In this document: positions 60,849-64,000 of the stretch, in pieces
How positions within the stretch are numbered: the stretch's first letter is position 1
Layout of the letters: each line of letters opens with the position of its first letter
Source of the DNA: an uncultured Acidimicrobiaceae bacterium
Lineage (GTDB): Bacteria; Actinomycetota; Acidimicrobiia; Acidimicrobiales; RAAP-2
Assembly: GCA_903873395.1 (NCBI GenBank)
Contig: CAIQOJ010000003.1
Location: forward strand, 1 to 64,000
Length of the DNA: 64,000 nucleotides
Direction of reading: 5' to 3'
Notes under the pieces: generated by a model
Databases searched by the model: none
What the model was told of the DNA's origin: nothing
The model's input: the letters and a program-made list of their open reading frames with translations, nothing else
Made by a program: the position numbers and the translations under genes

Positions 60849-61832
60849 GTGGTCGTCGCCCTCGTGGGACCGACGGCTTCAGGAAAGTCCTCGGTGGCCC
60901 ACGAGGTGGCCTGCCGGGCCAGCGAGATGGGCTCGGCGGTGGGCGCGATCCCCGAGGTGGAGTTGGTATCTGTCGACTCGATGGCTGTCTACCGCGGCAT
61001 GGATATCGGTACGGCAAAGCCGACGCTGGAACAGCGGATCGAGGCGACGTATCACTTGGTCGACCTGGCCGATCCGTCCGAAGAGTTCACAGTCACCCGC
61101 TTCCAACGTGCAGCACGAGAGGCGTTGTCCGGCATCGCCGCCCGTGGTCACGGAGCACTACTGGTGGGCGGCACCGGCCTCTACCTGCGATCGGTGATCG
61201 ACGACCTGCACTTCCCCGGTCGATACCCTGACGTCGCGGAGCGACTGTGGGCAGAGCTCGATGGTGCTGGGCCTCCGGACACCGATGAGCGACGTGCGGC
61301 GTGTCTTGGTTTGCACGGTCGGCTCATGGAGTTAGACCCGGTGGCGGCCGGTCGGATGGAGCCAGCCAACGAACGACGGGTGGTCCGGGCTCTCGAGGTG
61401 ACCATGGGCGCCGGTCAGCCCTTTTCTTCGTTCGGCCCTGGACTCGAGCGCTACCCGCCCACGCCGGTGCACCTGGTGGGACTGGCGCCGGACCCAGACG
61501 AGAGCCGGGATCGGATCGCCGAGCGCTTCAACGCCATGATGACTGCGGGCTTGTTGCACGAGGTCCAGACCTTGGCCGCTCGTCCTCAAGGTCTGGCCCG
61601 CACCGCTCGTCAGGCGTTGGGATATCGCGAACTGCTGACACACCTCGAGGATGGCGTTCCCCTCGATGAGGCTGTGGATGAAGCCGTGCGCCGCACCCGC
61701 ATCTTTGCTCGACGGCAGACAGCGTGGTTTCGCCGTGATCCTCGGATCCGCTGGGTGGAACCGGGAGAAGACCCGGTCGCTGTGGTGTTGGGCATGGTGG
61801 GTGCTGAAGCGGCTGAGCCGGTGAGAGACTGA
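60849..61832 (+). CDS. miaA: tRNA dimethylallyltransferase
   Basis: A 327-residue prenyltransferase. The P-loop GPTASGKS is at 7-14, with 'VSVDSMAVYRGMDIGTAKP' for tRNA and DMAPP binding, 'GGTGLYLRSVID', 'RQALGYRELL' and 'RRQTAWFRRDPRIRW'. It makes i6A37, the substrate for MiaB. It starts three bases after the miaB stop, so the two are coupled. The C-terminus is slightly longer than usual. Confidence 0.95.
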   Translation: MVVALVGPTASGKSSVAHEVACRASEMGSAVGAIPEVELVSVDSMAVYRGMDIGTAKPTLEQRIEATYHLVDLADPSEEFTVTRFQRAAREALSGIAARGHGALLVGGTGLYLRSVIDDLHFPGRYPDVAERLWAELDGAGPPDTDERRAACLGLHGRLMELDPVAAGRMEPANERRVVRALEVTMGAGQPFSSFGPGLERYPPTPVHLVGLAPDPDESRDRIAERFNAMMTAGLLHEVQTLAARPQGLARTARQALGYRELLTHLEDGVPLDEAVDEAVRRTRIFARRQTAWFRRDPRIRWVEPGEDPVAVVLGMVGAEAAEPVRD

Positions 61833-61842
61833 TGGGGATCCG

Positions 61843-62676
61843 ATGATGAGCACGCTCCGCTTCACCAAGCACCACGGTGCCGGCAACGACTTCCTCGTGC
61901 TGATTGACCCCCATGGCTCGGGGCCGCTCCCTGGCGCGCTCGTGCGTGCTCTATGCGAACGCCGGACCGGTATCGGTGCGGACGGCGTGATTCGAGTGAT
62001 TGCCGGTTGGGCAGGGGCTGACGTCGGCATGGTGCTGCAGAATGCCGACGGCCTGGAAGCCGAAATGAGTGGCAACGGGATCCGGTGTCTGGCCCAGGCG
62101 GCGATCGAAGCCGGTTTGGTGACTCCGCCATGGTTCACCGTCGACACCGGTGCCGGCCTGCAGGTGATCGACTACTTCGAGGGAGTGCGCCCAGGAACGG
62201 CTGAGGCGTCGGTGGATCTGGGGGTTGCGACTGTCGGTCCTGACCAGCCGCAACCCTTTGGTGATCGTCGTGTGCGAACCGTCGATGTAGGCAATCCCCA
62301 CCTGGTCATGCTCGGCCCTGATCCATCAGAGATCGACGTTCCTGGCATTGGGGCCCATCTGCAAGAGGTGCATGCCGGTGGGATCAATGTTGAGTTCGTG
62401 AGTGTGGGACCCGAGCCGGATGCGCTGACGATGCGGGTGTTCGAACGCGGCGTCGGGGAGACCCAGGCATGTGGGACGGGCAGCGTCGCCGCGGCCATCG
62501 CTGCCAACAGTTGGGGCCTCGTGGGGCGTGAGGTGGTGGTGCACAACCCGGGTGGGGACCTCACGGTCAGTGTGGAGGTTCAACCCGATAATGCGGTGCG
62601 TGCTCGCCTGCGAGGACCGATCCGACGCGTGGGTGAGATCGTCATCGAGGTCGACGATCTGGGGATCGAGGTATGA
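61843..62676 (+). CDS. dapF: Diaminopimelate epimerase with an unusual active site
   Basis: A 277-residue DapF of normal length, with KHHGAGNDFLVLID, GIGADGVI, 'VDVGNPHLVML', 'INVEFVSVG', and the second catalytic Cys210 in TQACGTGSVAAAI. At the first catalytic position, where the family has Cys in E-M-C-G-N-G, this protein has Ser76 (EMSGNGIRC, codon AGT at 62068-62070). Only Cys82 lies nearby. It should interconvert L,L- and meso-diaminopimelate, but the substitution raises doubt about rate or mechanism. It starts 10 bases after miaA; the end overlaps the hflX ATG. Confidence 0.9.
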   Translation: MMSTLRFTKHHGAGNDFLVLIDPHGSGPLPGALVRALCERRTGIGADGVIRVIAGWAGADVGMVLQNADGLEAEMSGNGIRCLAQAAIEAGLVTPPWFTVDTGAGLQVIDYFEGVRPGTAEASVDLGVATVGPDQPQPFGDRRVRTVDVGNPHLVMLGPDPSEIDVPGIGAHLQEVHAGGINVEFVSVGPEPDALTMRVFERGVGETQACGTGSVAAAIAANSWGLVGREVVVHNPGGDLTVSVEVQPDNAVRARLRGPIRRVGEIVIEVDDLGIEV

Positions 62677-63983
62677 GTCCGACCGAATCGGCGTTTACCG
62701 ACACGCTGATCTCGCGAGAGTTCCGGGAGCGCATCGTCTTGGTGGGGGTGACCTTCCCGCATTCGACCCCCGCCGCCACCGATGCCGGTCTTGACGAACT
62801 CGCCCTACTGGTCGATACCGCCGGAGCGGATGTGGCCGCCCGCATGGTCCAGCGTCGCCAAGCGCCGGACCCGGCAACCTACCTAGGTCGGGGCAAAGCC
62901 GAAGAGCTCGTGGCCATCTGCCTGGAGGTGGATGCAGACACCGTGGTCTTCGATGATGATCTGTCCCCGGCGCAGCAGCGCAATCTGGAGAAGATCCTGG
63001 GTCGCACGGCCATCGACCGCACCGCGGTCATCCTCGACATTTTCGCCCAGAATGCCCGTACTCCCGAAGGCCGGGCACAGGTCGAACTGGCGCTGCTTCG
63101 TTATCGACTTCCCCGACTTCGTGGCCGAGGTCATTCGCTCAGCCAGCAGGCTGGTGGTATCGGCACCAGGGGACCGGGTGAGACGCAGCTTGAGGTGGAC
63201 CGACGCCGCCTGGTGCGACGTATGACCCGGTTGGAGGCCGATCTGCGCCAGTTGGATCGCACTCGCCGAGTCCAGCGACGAGGCCGTCAGCGAGGCCGTC
63301 AGCGCACCGTCTCCCTGGTCGGTTACACCAATGCTGGCAAGTCGACGATCCTCAACCGACTCTGTGATGCCGATGTGTTGGTGGAGAACCGCCTCTTCTC
63401 CACGCTCGATCCCCGGACCCGAGCATTCGCACTCCCCGGTGGCGAGACAGTCCTTTTGACGGACACCGTCGGTTTCGTGCGCAAGCTGCCCCACCAGGTG
63501 GTCGAAGCGTTCCGCTCGACCTTGGAAGTGGTACTCGAATCAGATCTGATCGTGCACGTCGTCGACGGCTCGGCCCCTGATCTCGAGGGCCAGATCGCAG
63601 CTGTGCATGCCGTCCTGGGGGAGATCGGTGCCACCGATCTCCCCGAGCTTCTGGTGGTGAACAAGGCCGACGCCCTGGTCGAAGATGACGAGGGTGCCAT
63701 GGAAGATGTTCGACGGCTCCTGACTGCCCATCCAGGTTCGGTGCTGGTGTCGGCCCGAACGGGAGAGGGAATCGAAGAGCTCCTCGGAACCGTTGGAGAT
63801 CGACTGAGAGCCGGCGACCGCGTGGTCGAGCTCGTCATCCCCTGGGCCCGAGGCGATGTCTTGGCCGCCGTCCACCGTGAAGGTGAGATCGTGGGTGAGG
63901 AGGCCGGAGATGCCGCCACCAGGCTCCACGTCGTACTGGACGAGGCCGGCAAGGCCCGGTTCGCAGAGTTCGTAGCCTCATGA
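62673..63983 (+). CDS. hflX: GTPase HflX
   Basis: A 436-residue ribosome-associated GTPase. The N-terminal HflX domain has 'ATYLGRGKAEEL' and 'QVELALLRYRLPRL', then 'GGIGTRGPGETQLEVDRR'. The G domain has G1 GYTNAGKST, G3 DTVGF and G4 NKAD. It helps split stalled or stressed 70S ribosomes. An in-frame 12-base duplication gives RGRQRGRQR just before the G domain. It overlaps dapF by four bases, as in mycobacteria. Confidence 0.95.
   Translation: MSPTESAFTDTLISREFRERIVLVGVTFPHSTPAATDAGLDELALLVDTAGADVAARMVQRRQAPDPATYLGRGKAEELVAICLEVDADTVVFDDDLSPAQQRNLEKILGRTAIDRTAVILDIFAQNARTPEGRAQVELALLRYRLPRLRGRGHSLSQQAGGIGTRGPGETQLEVDRRRLVRRMTRLEADLRQLDRTRRVQRRGRQRGRQRTVSLVGYTNAGKSTILNRLCDADVLVENRLFSTLDPRTRAFALPGGETVLLTDTVGFVRKLPHQVVEAFRSTLEVVLESDLIVHVVDGSAPDLEGQIAAVHAVLGEIGATDLPELLVVNKADALVEDDEGAMEDVRRLLTAHPGSVLVSARTGEGIEELLGTVGDRLRAGDRVVELVIPWARGDVLAAVHREGEIVGEEAGDAATRLHVVLDEAGKARFAEFVAS
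63279..63302 (+). repeat. 12-base in-frame tandem duplication in hflX
   Basis: CGAGGCCGTCAG occurs twice (63279-63290 and 63291-63302), adding four residues in the linker before the G domain. Confidence 0.85.
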
Positions 63984-64000
63984 GCCCGACCCCGGGTGGC
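63980..64000 (+). CDS. Start of a gene cut by the window edge
   Basis: ATG 63980 overlaps the hflX stop in an ATGA junction and opens MSPTPGG before the sequence ends. The overlap is the only support. Confidence 0.35.

Overview
The window is high-GC DNA from an actinobacterium. Its content points to the class Acidimicrobiia, but this rests on gene content, not on a marker phylogeny. The clues are: two secreted proteins carrying the roughly 42-residue 'GYW-VASDGG-FAFGDAGFYGS' repeat that I associate with that group; a large share of acyl-CoA metabolism genes (crotonases, a tandem acyl-CoA dehydrogenase, MaoC hydratases, SDRs); and a housekeeping block, rpsO-pnp-M16 peptidase-dapB-dapA-rnj-ftsK-miaB-miaA-dapF-hflX, in the same order as in Mycobacterium. 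Many genes begin 5-9 nt after a TANNNT box without a Shine-Dalgarno sequence, which suggests frequent leaderless transcription.

Layout. 1-6.3 kb: lipid or CoA-ester catabolism, with a frameshifted crotonase on the minus strand and a plus-strand cluster of MaoC-N, crotonase, tandem acyl-CoA dehydrogenase and MaoC. 6.6-11.7 kb: a branched-chain-amide-type (Liv) ABC importer with a LivH-LivM fusion, closed by a strong bidirectional hairpin. 11.9-14.2 kb: two divergent SDR oxidoreductases and a decayed copy of the second one's 3' end. 14.5 kb: tRNA-Leu(UAG). 14.7-25.8 kb: a tightly coupled cell-surface glycan operon with two methyltransferase-like proteins, five GT4 glycosyltransferases of two paralogous types, an ABC-2 export permease and a Wzt-like ATPase with a C-terminal sugar-recognition-type domain. 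A complete ClpP protease gene sits in the middle of it.

25.9-41.6 kb: envelope and secreted proteins. These are a GT-C-like membrane protein, a beta-propeller protein and a SpoIID/LytB protein with homologous six-repeat tails, a Thr-rich stalk plus beta-helix protein, a flippase-like membrane protein with an embedded pseudokinase, a HAD phosphatase, another crotonase and a secreted RCC1-type propeller. 41.8-42.4 kb: a 1-Cys peroxiredoxin with a good promoter and a terminator hairpin.

42.7-64.0 kb: the conserved RNA-processing, lysine/DAP and cell-division block. Lineage-specific insertions are two paralogous TetR regulators with a diiron ferritin-like protein, a D-Ala-D-Ala carboxypeptidase, thrB and queF. 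DapB, DapA and DapF supply diaminopimelate for peptidoglycan and lysine, and DacA-type carboxypeptidase and FtsK act in wall maturation and chromosome segregation. PNPase and RNase J degrade RNA, and QueF, MiaB and MiaA modify tRNA. DapF carries Ser where the first catalytic Cys is expected. I saw no prophage, insertion sequence, CRISPR array or rRNA.
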